Source: Celerinatantimonas yamalensis
GTDB lineage: Bacteria > Pseudomonadota > Gammaproteobacteria > Enterobacterales > Celerinatantimonadaceae
Reading direction: 5' to 3'
NCBI RefSeq assembly: GCF_046054155.1
Contig: NZ_JBEQCT010000011.1
Location: 24,110 to 88,109, forward strand
DNA: 64,000 nucleotides
In this document: positions 43,338 through 53,042 of the stretch, piece by piece
Layout of the letters: each line of letters begins with the position of its first letter
Position numbering within the stretch: position 1 is the stretch's first letter
Translations under genes and position numbers: made by a program
The notes under the pieces: generated by a model
Databases searched by the model: none
Told to the model about the DNA's origin: nothing
The model's input: the letters and a program-made list of their open reading frames with translations, nothing else

Positions 43338-44774
43338 ATGCGCACTCCATATCGCTCACTATTAATGCTTTCGATGATACTACCAGCTGCACTGGCACAA
43401 GCAGCTGATAGCACATCAACGTCACAAACCATGGCAATTAAAGACATCGAAGCACGGCTCCATCAGCTAGAGCAGCAGCTTAGCCAAGCAAAGATCGCCG
43501 ATGCCCAAGCAGCAGCCAAGGCCGCTCGCGAAAAGCAATCGGCACATCACTTTGAATTTCACGGCTATGCTCGTTCAGGGCTCCTCGCCAGTGACCATTT
43601 AACGCCCACGCAAGGTGGTGTCAACATCACACCAGCGGGTAGCTCAGGCGGGCATGTGGGGCGGCTTGGCAATGAAAAAGACACCTATGTCGAATTAAAT
43701 TTTGAAGACCATCAATCTTTTGCCAATGGCGCCAAAGTCCGCTATAAAGTGATGATGGCCGATGGCCAAGACAGTTACAACGATTGGACAGCTTCAACAT
43801 CGCAGCTCAATGTTCGGCAAGTCTTCGTTGAAATGTCACATCTTCCTTCCTTTACTGGGGTATTCAAAGACAGTACGTTGTGGGCAGGCAAACGCTTTGA
43901 TCGCAATAACTTCGATATCCACTGGCTTGATTCTGATGTGGTCTTTTTGGCCGGAACTGGCGGCGGGATCGATAATGTCAAATGGTCAAACCAAGCTCAT
44001 TCCAGCTTTTCCATCTACGGTCGTAATTTTGATGATATCACCAGTAATACCATCCAAAATTATACCCTCACCGCCAACAACTACTACGGCCCTTGGCAGT
44101 TGATGTTAAATACAATGCGCAGCCAAAATAATCAACAGCGCAGCAACACTGGTCTAGGCAGTAGTCATGCCACCGATAGCGGGGTGAATGGCATGCTCGC
44201 TTATCATGCTAAAAGCTTTTATGGTCTCACTCAAGGGAGCGCTATGATTGCCTTCCTCTATGGCCATGGTCTGGGTGCTGAAGTTAAAAATATCGGCTCT
44301 GACGGTAAACTTCTTGATAGTGCCAACACCTATCGCTTAGCGACCTACGGGACCGTGCGTCTCACCCCAATTTGGAGTATAGCCCCTGCATTAATGGTGC
44401 AGCGCAGCCACAATCGCTATCTCAATGGGGACAAATATGATTGGGCAACTGCAAACTTACGGCTTAATCAACAATTAACCGAGAACTTCTCGATGCAATA
44501 TGAGACCACCTACCAATACATGGATATCAATCCACAACAGCTCAATGGCAACAGTGCCGTAAAGGGTAGTTTTTATAAGGTAACCATAGCACCCACTTTT
44601 CGCCCTACAGCATTTAAGAGTTTCTTTGATCGCCCTGAAATCCGGCTGTTCGCAACCTATATGAACTGGTCCCAAGATCTCAATCACTACTCATCAAGTG
44701 ATGCTTTAGGGGGATCGGGTTTCCATAGCGGCGGGCAAGTCAATGTAGGTGTTCAGATGGAAACATGGTTTTAA
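43338..44774 (+). CDS. scrY: sucrose porin ScrY
   Basis: A 478-residue LamB-type outer-membrane porin. Signal peptide ends at AQAA near residue 23. An N-terminal periplasmic coiled coil (IKDIEARLHQLEQQLSQAK) typical of ScrY precedes the 18-strand barrel that starts at FEFHGYARSGLLAS and ends in the terminal aromatic residue WF. It lets sucrose cross the outer membrane. ATG 43338 follows AAGGAT; a longer frame from 43137 runs over the operator and is rejected. scrA follows after 282 bp with its own control sites. Confidence 0.92.
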   Translation: MRTPYRSLLMLSMILPAALAQAADSTSTSQTMAIKDIEARLHQLEQQLSQAKIADAQAAAKAAREKQSAHHFEFHGYARSGLLASDHLTPTQGGVNITPAGSSGGHVGRLGNEKDTYVELNFEDHQSFANGAKVRYKVMMADGQDSYNDWTASTSQLNVRQVFVEMSHLPSFTGVFKDSTLWAGKRFDRNNFDIHWLDSDVVFLAGTGGGIDNVKWSNQAHSSFSIYGRNFDDITSNTIQNYTLTANNYYGPWQLMLNTMRSQNNQQRSNTGLGSSHATDSGVNGMLAYHAKSFYGLTQGSAMIAFLYGHGLGAEVKNIGSDGKLLDSANTYRLATYGTVRLTPIWSIAPALMVQRSHNRYLNGDKYDWATANLRLNQQLTENFSMQYETTYQYMDINPQQLNGNSAVKGSFYKVTIAPTFRPTAFKSFFDRPEIRLFATYMNWSQDLNHYSSSDALGGSGFHSGGQVNVGVQMETWF

Positions 44775-44776
44775 TA

Positions 44777-44793
44777 GAAATCGGTTCCATTTC
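44777..44793. promoter_or_regulatory. ScrR-like operator before scrA, site 1
   Basis: GAAATCGGTTCCATTTC has symmetrical GAAAT / ATTTC arms around the CGGTTCC core, just after the scrY stop. Confidence 0.55.
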
Positions 44794-44816
44794 ATTATCT
44801 AAGACCAAGGTTACTT

Positions 44817-44832
44817 TGTGATTGATATCACA
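44817..44832. promoter_or_regulatory. CRP site before scrA
   Basis: TGTGA-TTGATA-TCACA is a perfect core match to the CRP consensus. Confidence 0.75.
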
Positions 44833-44921
44833 TTAAAAGGGTATTTTAGATCATGTTAATTCATATGGATCACAAACTACGGTGCGATTAATTGCCTAAA
44901 ATAACACAGTCGCTAAGATAA

Positions 44922-44937
44922 ATATGGAACCGTTCTC
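44922..44937. promoter_or_regulatory. ScrR-like operator before scrA, site 2
   Basis: ATATGGAACCGTTCTC is the same element in reverse orientation, 90 bp downstream of the CRP site. Confidence 0.55.
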
Positions 44938-45056
44938 AAGATCACTATTGAATGGGTGATTGCATCACATTTTTTCAATGAATCACCCGTAGCGAGCCAC
45001 AAGCTTTGCGCCCCGACCCCATTGCTGGTGTTCGGATGCACATAGGAGTTAAGAAA

Positions 45057-46430
45057 ATGTCAGAAAAGAAAACTGCCCAGCAGATCCTCAAATTAGTGGG
45101 TGGTGCTGAGAACGTCGCAAGTGCGGCCCACTGCGCAACGCGTTTGCGATTGGTCTTACACGATACAAGTAAAGCCGATACCAAAGCGATTGAAGAGTTA
45201 GATCTGGTCAAAGGCGTCTTTACTAACAGCGGCCAATATCAGGTCATTATTGGTACAGGTCTTGTCAATCGAGTATTCGCTGCATTCATAGAAGCCGCAG
45301 GGATCAGTGAAGCCTCCACCGCCGATGTTGCCAATATGGGCGTTAAAAATAACCCTCTACAGGCGGCAGCGCGAACCCTATCGAATATCTTTGTACCGAT
45401 TATACCTGCGATTGTCGCCAGTGGGTTATGTATGGGGCTACTGGGGTATTTGAAAACCAACAATCTCATCGATACCCATAATTTTTGGTATTTCTTGCTT
45501 GATATGGTATCCAGTTCAGCATTCATTATTTTACCTATTCTCATCGGCTTTGTCGGTGCGAAGGTGTTTGGTGGCACACCTATCCTAGGGGCAACATTAG
45601 GTGGGATCCTCACACACCCAGATCTTGTTAATGCTTGGAGCATAGGACATGGTTATCCAACCACCGAGTTATTCGGATTCCATATTGGTCTAGTCGGTTA
45701 TCAGGGAACGGTATTCCCAATGCTGATTGCCGTCTGGTTTATGTGTAAAGTGGAAAAAATAACCCACAAGATTGTCCCCAATACGTTGGATATCATTCTA
45801 AGTCCATTCATTGTATTGGCAGTAACTGGCTTTTTCTCATTGGTTGCGATCGGTCCTTTGGGGCGTTTGCTAGGGACAGGCATCTCCACCGGATTACTCT
45901 ATCTTTACATACATGCGGGTGCACTCGCAGGTTTTGTCTTTGGTGGTACCTACTCGATGATTGTAATTACGGGGATCCACCAAAGTTTCCATGCCATCGA
46001 GCTCGGCTTATTAGGCGATCCTAAAATCGGCGTAAACTTTCTATTACCGATCTGGTCGATGGCAAATGTTGCCCAAGGCGGCGCTTGTTTTGCAGTGATC
46101 TTTAAAAAACGAGATAAAAAAGTGACCGCGCTAGCGCTCCCATCTGCTGTTTCGGCTATCTTAGGCATCACCGAACCTGCGATTTTTGGGGTCAACTTAC
46201 GCTATATGCGCCCATTTATCGGGGGCTTAATTGGGGGTGCTTTGGGCGGTGCCTATGTTGTTTGGGTCAAAGTGGGGATGACATCCGTAGGGTTGACAGG
46301 TATTCCAGGGTTAGCCATTGTGCGCAGTCAAGACGTCCTTCACTATTTAATTGGTTTTGCGATTGCCTTTATTGCAGCATTTATCGCGTCATTCATTATG
46401 ACACCGCGCAACGCCAAACCGCTCGCCTAA
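45057..46430 (+). CDS. scrA: sucrose-specific PTS enzyme IIBC ScrA
   Basis: A 457-residue inner-membrane PTS permease. The IIB domain carries the phosphorylated Cys26 in AAHCATRLRL; the IIC domain has about ten membrane segments, with the substrate region GTYSMIVITGIHQSFHAIE and the family GITEPAIFG motif. No IIA domain is fused, so a glucose-type IIA supplied elsewhere is needed. It imports and phosphorylates sucrose to sucrose-6-phosphate. ATG 45057 follows TAGGAG; an upstream frame from 45006 is not supported. It has its own operators and CRP site, apart from scrY. Confidence 0.95.
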   Translation: MSEKKTAQQILKLVGGAENVASAAHCATRLRLVLHDTSKADTKAIEELDLVKGVFTNSGQYQVIIGTGLVNRVFAAFIEAAGISEASTADVANMGVKNNPLQAAARTLSNIFVPIIPAIVASGLCMGLLGYLKTNNLIDTHNFWYFLLDMVSSSAFIILPILIGFVGAKVFGGTPILGATLGGILTHPDLVNAWSIGHGYPTTELFGFHIGLVGYQGTVFPMLIAVWFMCKVEKITHKIVPNTLDIILSPFIVLAVTGFFSLVAIGPLGRLLGTGISTGLLYLYIHAGALAGFVFGGTYSMIVITGIHQSFHAIELGLLGDPKIGVNFLLPIWSMANVAQGGACFAVIFKKRDKKVTALALPSAVSAILGITEPAIFGVNLRYMRPFIGGLIGGALGGAYVVWVKVGMTSVGLTGIPGLAIVRSQDVLHYLIGFAIAFIAAFIASFIMTPRNAKPLA

Positions 46431-46453
46431 ACATCTTGCGCTAGCAAAGTAAC

Positions 46454-46488
46454 ATGTTCAGCGTCATCGCATCGATGACGCTGAACAT
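46454..46488 (+). terminator. long hairpin after scrA
   Basis: A perfect 16-bp stem (ATGTTCAGCGTCATCG and its complement) with a CAT loop. Only TTG follows, so the U-run is short, but the stem is very stable. Confidence 0.6.
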
Positions 46489-46504
46489 TTGCCAATGACA
46501 TCAT

Positions 46505-46528
46505 CTAATATCGGTTCAGCGATATTAG
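46505..46528. other. second hairpin after scrA
   Basis: CTAATATCG / CGATATTAG, 9 bp perfect, 6-nt loop GTTCAG. The 46431-46736 gap otherwise holds no gene. Confidence 0.45.
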
Positions 46529-46736
46529 GCATTCGCAGCGTATAATTGCGATTGAATAGTTTAAGATAGCCGCAAAACAGCACCATGCTCGTAACCTAAC
46601 CTTTGCACAACACCAGCCACCGATACCGTGTTTCATTTCGGGGTTATGAACAAATATCAAGGGGATCGCCGCCTAAAGGCGCGCGGATCTTGCATCACTA
46701 GCCATCACGCTTTAAATCGATAGCTGCTTGCTGCGT

Positions 46737-47738
46737 TCACGATTCACTGAGCTGACAAGATGCTCGCCAATGAAAGTGACCTTGATGAATATGCGCATAG
46801 CGCTCCGTGGTTCTGCCCGTAATCGCCTCGAACAAAACTTGTGCCGCTTGTCGCCCTACCTCACTATGATCGTAATGCACCGAGGCCAATGGCGGAGTGA
46901 GTAATTCACATAACTCATCATCACCCACGCCAATAATCGCCACCTGTTGGCCGGGGATAATCCCAGCTTGGGTCATCGCCTTAGCCGCCCCCGCCGCTAT
47001 ACGATCAGTTACGCCAAAAATGCCATCTGGAATATATCCCTGCGCAAGTACTTGACGGGTTTTTTCCATGCCTGATTCAGCAAATAAAACGCAATCACTC
47101 ACATAATGACATTGTACACCGGCCATACTCAACGCATCTTCAAAACCGCGCCGCCGCTGGCGTCCTAAGGCTACATCCATCGGTGAGATCCCTAAGAAAA
47201 GCAGCCGCTTACACCCTTGTTCTAAGAGCTGTTGCCCAGCCATATAGCCGCAGCGATAGTCATCATAAAAAACACTGGGAATTTGATGCATCGATAGGTC
47301 TTGACCAACCACAACCACGGGGGATTGCGAGCCACCTAATGTCTCGATTAATTGCTGATCATAACCGGCCACCAGAACAATCATCCCATCGACTCCTTTG
47401 GAGTTGAGAATTTTGACATAATCGCTGGCTTTTTCAGTGCTCATACCCGTATTCATTAACAACATTTGAATATGCTGTGACTCGAGTTCAGCGGACATCC
47501 CATGAATAAAACTTGCGACCGATTTTGACGTCATCAGCGGGACGATAACCCCCACCATATCTGAATGGCGAGCCTTGAGGTTTTTAGCCGCCATATTCGC
47601 GGTGAAGTGTGATTCATCGATGATCGCCTGAATTCGAGCGCGCGCCTGAGGGTTCACACCGGGACGATGATTCAACACCCGAGAGACGGTCGACTTGGAC
47701 ACCCCCGCAGCAACGGCAATATCAGCAATGGTTTTCAT
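46737..47738 (-). CDS. scrR: LacI-family sucrose operon repressor ScrR
   Basis: A 333-residue LacI-type repressor. The helix-turn-helix is TIADIAVAAGVSKSTVSRVL with the hinge helix FTANMAAKNLKARHSD, followed by the sugar-binding core. Located beside scrA and convergent with it. It likely binds the CGGTTCCA elements around scrB/scrY and scrA, released by fructose or fructose-1-phosphate as for enteric ScrR. No such element is seen at its own start, so autoregulation is not apparent. Confidence 0.9.
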   Translation of the reverse strand: MKTIADIAVAAGVSKSTVSRVLNHRPGVNPQARARIQAIIDESHFTANMAAKNLKARHSDMVGVIVPLMTSKSVASFIHGMSAELESQHIQMLLMNTGMSTEKASDYVKILNSKGVDGMIVLVAGYDQQLIETLGGSQSPVVVVGQDLSMHQIPSVFYDDYRCGYMAGQQLLEQGCKRLLFLGISPMDVALGRQRRRGFEDALSMAGVQCHYVSDCVLFAESGMEKTRQVLAQGYIPDGIFGVTDRIAAGAAKAMTQAGIIPGQQVAIIGVGDDELCELLTPPLASVHYDHSEVGRQAAQVLFEAITGRTTERYAHIHQGHFHWRASCQLSES

Positions 47739-47806
47739 GACTATCCTTTCATTTCATCTATAAGAGAGATGCTATCATTAACGGAGAAAACAAAGAATAT
47801 TCACCA

Positions 47807-49942
47807 TTATTTGATATCAAAGAAGCGCTGCAACATCGCTTGCAGTGTTTCTTTGCGCAGTGGTTTACTAAGCAGTTCATTCATGCCGCAACTTAAGCAT
47901 CGCTCCCGCTCTTGAACATTGGCTGTTAGTGCAATAATCGGGCAGTGAATCCCCCGCAAACGCATCTGCTGGGTGGTTTGATAACCATCGATGCACGGCA
48001 TTTGCAGATCCATCAAAATTAGTTCAAATTGACTCAGAGTGTCTAAAGCGAGGGCTTTCTGACCATCATCGACTAAGGTGACATGGTGGCCTAATTTTTC
48101 CAACATTAAACGGATAACTAACTGATTAGAAGGGCTATCTTCCACCACTAATATCCGCCGTGCTTGAGCACTTGGAACAAGCCTCACTGACGGATGTGCT
48201 ACAGCGGCCACTTTTGAGCGCACCATCGGCAAACGCAAAATAAATTGCGCTCCTTGCCCTGGACAACCATGAACAGATAGTTGCCCATTCATCGCATCCA
48301 CCAGTTGTTTGACAATCGATAAACCCAAGCCAGTGCCACCAAATTGTCGAGCATGGCTTTGACTCAATTGCCGAAATGGTTCAAATAACACTGGAAAATC
48401 ATCAGTTGCAATGCCAATCCCTGTATCCGAGACTATCAATTGCAGTTGACATTGATCCGCATCTACCGACACAGAAAGCATTTTTGGCGCAGTCAAACTC
48501 ACACACACCTCACCACGTTCAGTAAATTTAATACCATTGCTGACCAAATTAAGTAAAATTTGGGCTAATCGATAAGGATCGCCCACCAGCCACCAATCGG
48601 CGCAATCATCGATATCAATACGTAACCTCAGCCCTTTGGCTTGGGCACTTTGACTCAACTGTCCGATCACCTGTTCGATCACTTGGCGAAACTGGAAATT
48701 TTGATGTTCTAGCTCTAAACGTCCCGCTTCTAGTTTGGCAATATCTAACACATCGTTAATGATATTGAGCAGTAATCGCGAAGCCCGCTGGGCATTTTCA
48801 AGTAACTGGCAGGCATGCGCAGACAAAGGTTCTTCACTAAGCAGATCAACCATCCCCACCACAGCATTCATGGGCGTGCGGATCTCGTGGCTCATCATCG
48901 CTAAAAACTCCGATTTGGCCTGATTCGCAGTTTCCGCATCCTCTTTGGCTTGATTCAGAGCGCGGCGATCGGCTCGCTCTTGGGTGATATCACGGACACT
49001 GCCCCGATATCCAGCAAATTGACCCTGAGCATCCACATAGGGTTCGGCACTAAGTATTCCCCAAAATGACTCGCTACTATGTTCATCGAGCGTGAACAAT
49101 ACATTGTGCAGCGGCTGGCGAGTTTGCAACAATTGAGTCAACTGAGGCAACAAGCTATGCGCCGAGGCATCGGTAATTTGCAGTGACAATAATGATCGGC
49201 CCAGCAAGTTACTATATATGGGTTGGCTTTCAGCGCTTAATCCCGAAGAGATGAAAATAAATAATAAATCCTGATCGGTTTCCCAAAACCAATCAGAAGC
49301 CGTTTGGGCAAAGCTCTTGAAACGCTGTTCGCTACGTTGTAATTGTTCAGTGCGCTGCGCCACCATTGTTTTGAGATGCTCTTGGTATTCCAAATTCACC
49401 AATTGTTGACGCAAAAGTGGCTGTAACCGTTTTAACAGATGCCGTTGATTCTGACCAAACTGCCCCGTCTTTTGATCGCCTAAAATCAATAACCAACTAT
49501 CCACCTCACGTTTCATACCGCACGCCAGTGCAGAACCATAATAACGCTGTAAACGACTAGGAAGCGCTTTAAATTCATGAATTTGCATCGGTGCAAAAAT
49601 AGCGCTGACATCGCCATCGGTCACACGTGCTGTCCACTCACTGGCGTGCCAGAAAAACGTATCTAGGTCCTCGGAGGGGGCGACGTTATGCCAAAATAGT
49701 TGCCACCCTGAGTTTGCTGATTGGTAGAGAATTAAAGCATGTTGATAGTGAAAAAACTGACTGAGCAATTTCAAAAAGATTTGCCAAGCTTGACCCGGTT
49801 CAGTCGCCAAAGAAAGTCGCCGATTACCTTCAAGGATAAGCTCGGTATCGATGCGTCGCTGGCGTTCACGCTGATTCGTTTTCGTCAGTGACTCTAACGA
49901 CTCACGTAAATACTCTTCATTCACCGAGATGGGTGGTTTCAT
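47807..49942 (-). CDS. hybrid sensor histidine kinase (VpsS-like context)
   Basis: A 711-residue protein without membrane segments. An N-terminal GAF-like region (about 45-190), a coiled coil, a PAS domain (about 215-330), HisKA with phospho-acceptor His352 in MMSHEIRTPMN, HATPase with N and G boxes (LVSNGIKFTERG, GTGLGLSIVKQL), and a C-terminal receiver with Asp645 in LILMDLQMP. ATG 49942 overlaps the stop of the FIST gene (ATGA). The soluble build and the FIST partner resemble V. cholerae VpsS, which feeds phosphate to LuxU. The HPt protein two genes upstream is the likely next relay step. Confidence 0.88.
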   Translation of the reverse strand: MKPPISVNEEYLRESLESLTKTNQRERQRRIDTELILEGNRRLSLATEPGQAWQIFLKLLSQFFHYQHALILYQSANSGWQLFWHNVAPSEDLDTFFWHASEWTARVTDGDVSAIFAPMQIHEFKALPSRLQRYYGSALACGMKREVDSWLLILGDQKTGQFGQNQRHLLKRLQPLLRQQLVNLEYQEHLKTMVAQRTEQLQRSEQRFKSFAQTASDWFWETDQDLLFIFISSGLSAESQPIYSNLLGRSLLSLQITDASAHSLLPQLTQLLQTRQPLHNVLFTLDEHSSESFWGILSAEPYVDAQGQFAGYRGSVRDITQERADRRALNQAKEDAETANQAKSEFLAMMSHEIRTPMNAVVGMVDLLSEEPLSAHACQLLENAQRASRLLLNIINDVLDIAKLEAGRLELEHQNFQFRQVIEQVIGQLSQSAQAKGLRLRIDIDDCADWWLVGDPYRLAQILLNLVSNGIKFTERGEVCVSLTAPKMLSVSVDADQCQLQLIVSDTGIGIATDDFPVLFEPFRQLSQSHARQFGGTGLGLSIVKQLVDAMNGQLSVHGCPGQGAQFILRLPMVRSKVAAVAHPSVRLVPSAQARRILVVEDSPSNQLVIRLMLEKLGHHVTLVDDGQKALALDTLSQFELILMDLQMPCIDGYQTTQQMRLRGIHCPIIALTANVQERERCLSCGMNELLSKPLRKETLQAMLQRFFDIK

Positions 49943-51165
49943 AGCAACTCTCTTTGATAGAAAACCACTGCCGAGCACATCAGATTCCCATGACCATTTT
50001 TACCCGTCATAAAATGCCCTTGCTCACCAAAGGTAAAAGCACCGGCAAAAGGTAACTTCTCACCTAAAGAACGACGGATACTCGCAACAACCGCATCGAC
50101 ATCATCATGCACCGCCAACATACAGCCCGCACAATAGATCACCAAAGCGCCGATCGGCTCTTGATGAGAAAATGGATCGGTTAAGCTAAGCTGAGTCACC
50201 CTTCCGCCTCGATGGATCAAACTCTGACGAGAACCTTCCATTAAGTACAATAACTCGCCGCACTGCACATCAGCAAACAGCTCTAATCCAGCGTTTGAAT
50301 CAACGGCGCTCGGGTGAGCTAGTTTAAAGATAGGAAATTGATCAAGCTGTCCGGCTATACGGCCAATCGGATGGAATGCACCTTTTTCTAAGATAGAATG
50401 TGGATAAGAAAAATCAGAGGTAGGTTCGTCAATGGCTTCTAAATAAACTTCAGCGGCAGGGCGATGGTCAATCATCTCAATGGTACGATGATGGCTGGCA
50501 GTCACTGTTCCCAGGGCTCGGCTCGCAACATAACCACTATGAAACGAATAACCGATCTCCCCCCCTGGAAACAGGGCTGCCACTGCTACACCCTGTGTGG
50601 TTACCGCAGTCTGATTAAACAAACTCCAGTCACCCAAAATATATTGATCTGCGGCGCTGCCCCCAGCAATAGGTACTTGATCACCAACCATCTCTTCAAG
50701 AGCCGCAATCATCTGCGTTTCAAATCCTGGAGAGGCGTGTAGCCAAATAAGTTCAGGCAGTTCACCGAGACGACCGGCGCCAGCTAAAGCCTGTTGTAAG
50801 GCGCTTTGACAAGCTTGATAGACACTCGCGTCGTCCGTTATGTTATCAATACATTCAAGACCTGTGCCATAATGACCATAGTCATCCCAAATCGCCCATA
50901 AAGTTAGTCCAGCCCCGCTCTCACTGTGAAAACCATCAGCAGTCATAACGCCCTGACAACTACTACAGGCAATGATTGGTATTGATAAAAATGCAAATTG
51001 CAATTTATTTGCAATTTGCAAATACTGATGTTTTGCAGAATAGTAACAGACTATAAAATTAGGGGGACACGAAGCATCTTGGGTGAGTTGTTCAATCACT
51101 TCACAACACGCTTTTTCCGTATCATCGAGTACTGAAAAAGCTGTTGCTATTTTCATCTGGGGCAT
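49939..51165 (-). CDS. FIST-domain sensor protein (VpsV/NosP-like)
   Basis: A 408-residue protein with FIST N (about residues 30-220, with ACSSCQGVMTADGF and PIAGGSAADQYILG) and FIST C (about 225-375, PAAEVYLEAI and the late GALVIYCAGC) domains. No signal peptide. FIST proteins are intracellular sensors; the NosP subgroup binds haem and nitric oxide and controls a co-encoded kinase. Here the kinase gene overlaps its 3' end, and a HPt gene ends 3 bp upstream of its start, so all are coupled. Ligand not deducible from sequence. Confidence 0.85.
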   Translation of the reverse strand: MPQMKIATAFSVLDDTEKACCEVIEQLTQDASCPPNFIVCYYSAKHQYLQIANKLQFAFLSIPIIACSSCQGVMTADGFHSESGAGLTLWAIWDDYGHYGTGLECIDNITDDASVYQACQSALQQALAGAGRLGELPELIWLHASPGFETQMIAALEEMVGDQVPIAGGSAADQYILGDWSLFNQTAVTTQGVAVAALFPGGEIGYSFHSGYVASRALGTVTASHHRTIEMIDHRPAAEVYLEAIDEPTSDFSYPHSILEKGAFHPIGRIAGQLDQFPIFKLAHPSAVDSNAGLELFADVQCGELLYLMEGSRQSLIHRGGRVTQLSLTDPFSHQEPIGALVIYCAGCMLAVHDDVDAVVASIRRSLGEKLPFAGAFTFGEQGHFMTGKNGHGNLMCSAVVFYQRELL

Positions 51166-51168
51166 CGT

Positions 51169-51507
51169 TTAATAACGCTGTTTCATCACATCTAATGTTT
51201 GAGTATAGACGTCAATGAAGTCAGGCAACAAACGTTCGACTGTTGCTGTATCATTTACTTTACACGCCATGTCTAGCTCGGTCGCTGCCACAGCCAAACG
51301 CAAACCACCATAGCTTGCGGCGCTACTTTTAAGAGTATGAAATAACGCTCGCAATTGATTCATATCTTGATGCGTATCTGGCGCATTCAACGCGGCCAAT
51401 TTCGGTTCGTTCTCGTCGATAAAAACGTTAAACAACTCGGGGAGCATGCTACTGCCAATATCTTCAGCAAGCTGGTTTAAAGTTACTTCACACAGTAATG
51501 GTTGCAT
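51169..51507 (-). CDS. HPt phosphotransfer protein
   Basis: A 112-residue four-helix HPt domain. The phospho-acceptor is His57 in LFHTLKSSAASYGG. It resembles LuxU in size and role: relay from the hybrid kinase receiver to a response regulator. It lies 50 bp after the LuxO-like gene and 3 bp before the FIST gene. The four genes therefore encode a complete relay. Confidence 0.88.
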   Translation of the reverse strand: MQPLLCEVTLNQLAEDIGSSMLPELFNVFIDENEPKLAALNAPDTHQDMNQLRALFHTLKSSAASYGGLRLAVAATELDMACKVNDTATVERLLPDFIDVYTQTLDVMKQRY

Positions 51508-51557
51508 TGAATGATCCAGCCATAAATACTAAAGAGTAATTTAAGCAAAATTCACAC

Positions 51558-52940
51558 CTAATTATCCCAACTCTGTAATTTTCTATACAAAGTTGAAGGG
51601 CTCACTTCTAATAAACTAGCTGCTTTGGGAATATTACCATCACAGAAGTCTATTGCTTGCTCAATAGCCCGGCGTTCTTGCTTCCATAATGGGTCTACAT
51701 GCTTCACGACTGCCGACTCTGTACTCTTGAGCTCGGCGGTTAAAGTGCGCGCCATCGTATCAACTGGTTGCACTTGACTTAAAGGTGCCGGAAACATTAC
51801 GGGCGTAATCTGCTCACCGTCGTTTAATACCACTGTGTTACGAATGACATTCTCAAGTTGGCGAACATTGCCTGGCCAGTCATAATGTAACAAAACTTGC
51901 TGAGCAGATTGATCAAAGCTACAAAAGCGGCTTTGTTCCTCTTCACTAATCCGCATCAATATATGTTGGGCAATTTGTAGCACGTCGTCACCTCGCTCAC
52001 GCAATGGCGGCAAGTGCAGTGGAATCACATGAAGTCGATAATACAAGTCTTCGCGAAAACGCCCCAAACGCACCTCTTCAAGCGGGTCCCGGTTGGTCGC
52101 ACAGACAAAGCGAACATCAACTTTTTCAGTTTGACTACTGCCAACAGGTTGAAAGGTGCCTGTTTGAATAAACCGTAGTAGCTTACTTTGTAGCTCTAAG
52201 TCCATTTCACAGATTTCATCTAAAAATAGTGTCCCGCTGTTAGCCATCTGAGCAGCGCCTTTTCGCTCATGAACTGCACCGGTAAATGCCCCTTTAAGAT
52301 GTCCAAAAATCTCACTTTCCATCAAGTCTTTTGGGATCGCAGCACAATTAATTGCAATAAAAGGGGCATCTTTACGACCACTGGCTTGATGCACCGCCGA
52401 GGCGCAAAGCTCTTTGCCGGTACCACTTTCACCTGTCACAAAGATAGTCGCTTTGCTATTAGCGGCGCTCTCAATCACTCGATAAACACGCTGCATCGAG
52501 AGGCTATTGCCGACAAAGTCAAAATAGTTTTCTCGGTTGGGTTCGTGGGCCCCATGTACCAACTGATTTAACCGTCGGATCTTGAGCGTATTGGCTAAGG
52601 TAACTTTCAATCGTTTGGCATCAAACGGTTTAGAGAGAAAGTCACTGGCGCCAAAGCGCATTGCATCAACTGCTTTATCCACCGAACCATGGGCGGTAAT
52701 AATCACCACTGAACAATTTAAACCTTGCTCGTAGATCCGCTGCAGAATATCCATACCATCCATATCAGGAAGCATTAAATCGAGCAATAGCACGTCGGGC
52801 CATTGCCGTTCAAGATAGTCGAGCGTTTCTTTGCCCGAACTAACTTGTTCTAACTGAATGGATTCATCTCGCAAGTATGCTTGATACATGGCCGCTAGTG
52901 ATGGAGAGTCTTCTGTCAGCAACACTCGCGGTTTATTCAT
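51558..52940 (-). CDS. LuxO-like sigma-54-dependent response regulator
   Basis: A 460-residue NtrC-family activator: receiver with Asp54 (LLLDLMLPDMDG), AAA+ domain with Walker A GESGTGKE and the sigma-54 contact loop GAFTGA, and a Fis-type DNA-binding end CDGNIPKAASLLEVSPSTLY. It is similar to LuxO along its whole length, including the SSKA-like linker region and PLHLPPLRERGDDV. ATG 52940 follows AAGGA. In vibrios luxO is followed by luxU; here it is followed by a HPt gene, a FIST gene and a kinase. No Qrr-like RNA or -24/-12 promoter was found nearby. Confidence 0.88.
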   Translation of the reverse strand: MNKPRVLLTEDSPSLAAMYQAYLRDESIQLEQVSSGKETLDYLERQWPDVLLLDLMLPDMDGMDILQRIYEQGLNCSVVIITAHGSVDKAVDAMRFGASDFLSKPFDAKRLKVTLANTLKIRRLNQLVHGAHEPNRENYFDFVGNSLSMQRVYRVIESAANSKATIFVTGESGTGKELCASAVHQASGRKDAPFIAINCAAIPKDLMESEIFGHLKGAFTGAVHERKGAAQMANSGTLFLDEICEMDLELQSKLLRFIQTGTFQPVGSSQTEKVDVRFVCATNRDPLEEVRLGRFREDLYYRLHVIPLHLPPLRERGDDVLQIAQHILMRISEEEQSRFCSFDQSAQQVLLHYDWPGNVRQLENVIRNTVVLNDGEQITPVMFPAPLSQVQPVDTMARTLTAELKSTESAVVKHVDPLWKQERRAIEQAIDFCDGNIPKAASLLEVSPSTLYRKLQSWDN

Positions 52941-53042
52941 CACAACATCCTTCATCGGTTACTCAATATGGCCTTAGTTACTATTTAAATAATAACAGAT
53001 TACGCATAAATTCACCTAGAATATAGGCACGGGAGGCTCATG

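Noticed and set aside
52941..53042. Qrr small RNA next to the LuxO-like gene
   Set aside because: The gap is only about 100 bp and has no TGGCAC-N5-TTGC promoter or Qrr-like stem with terminator.
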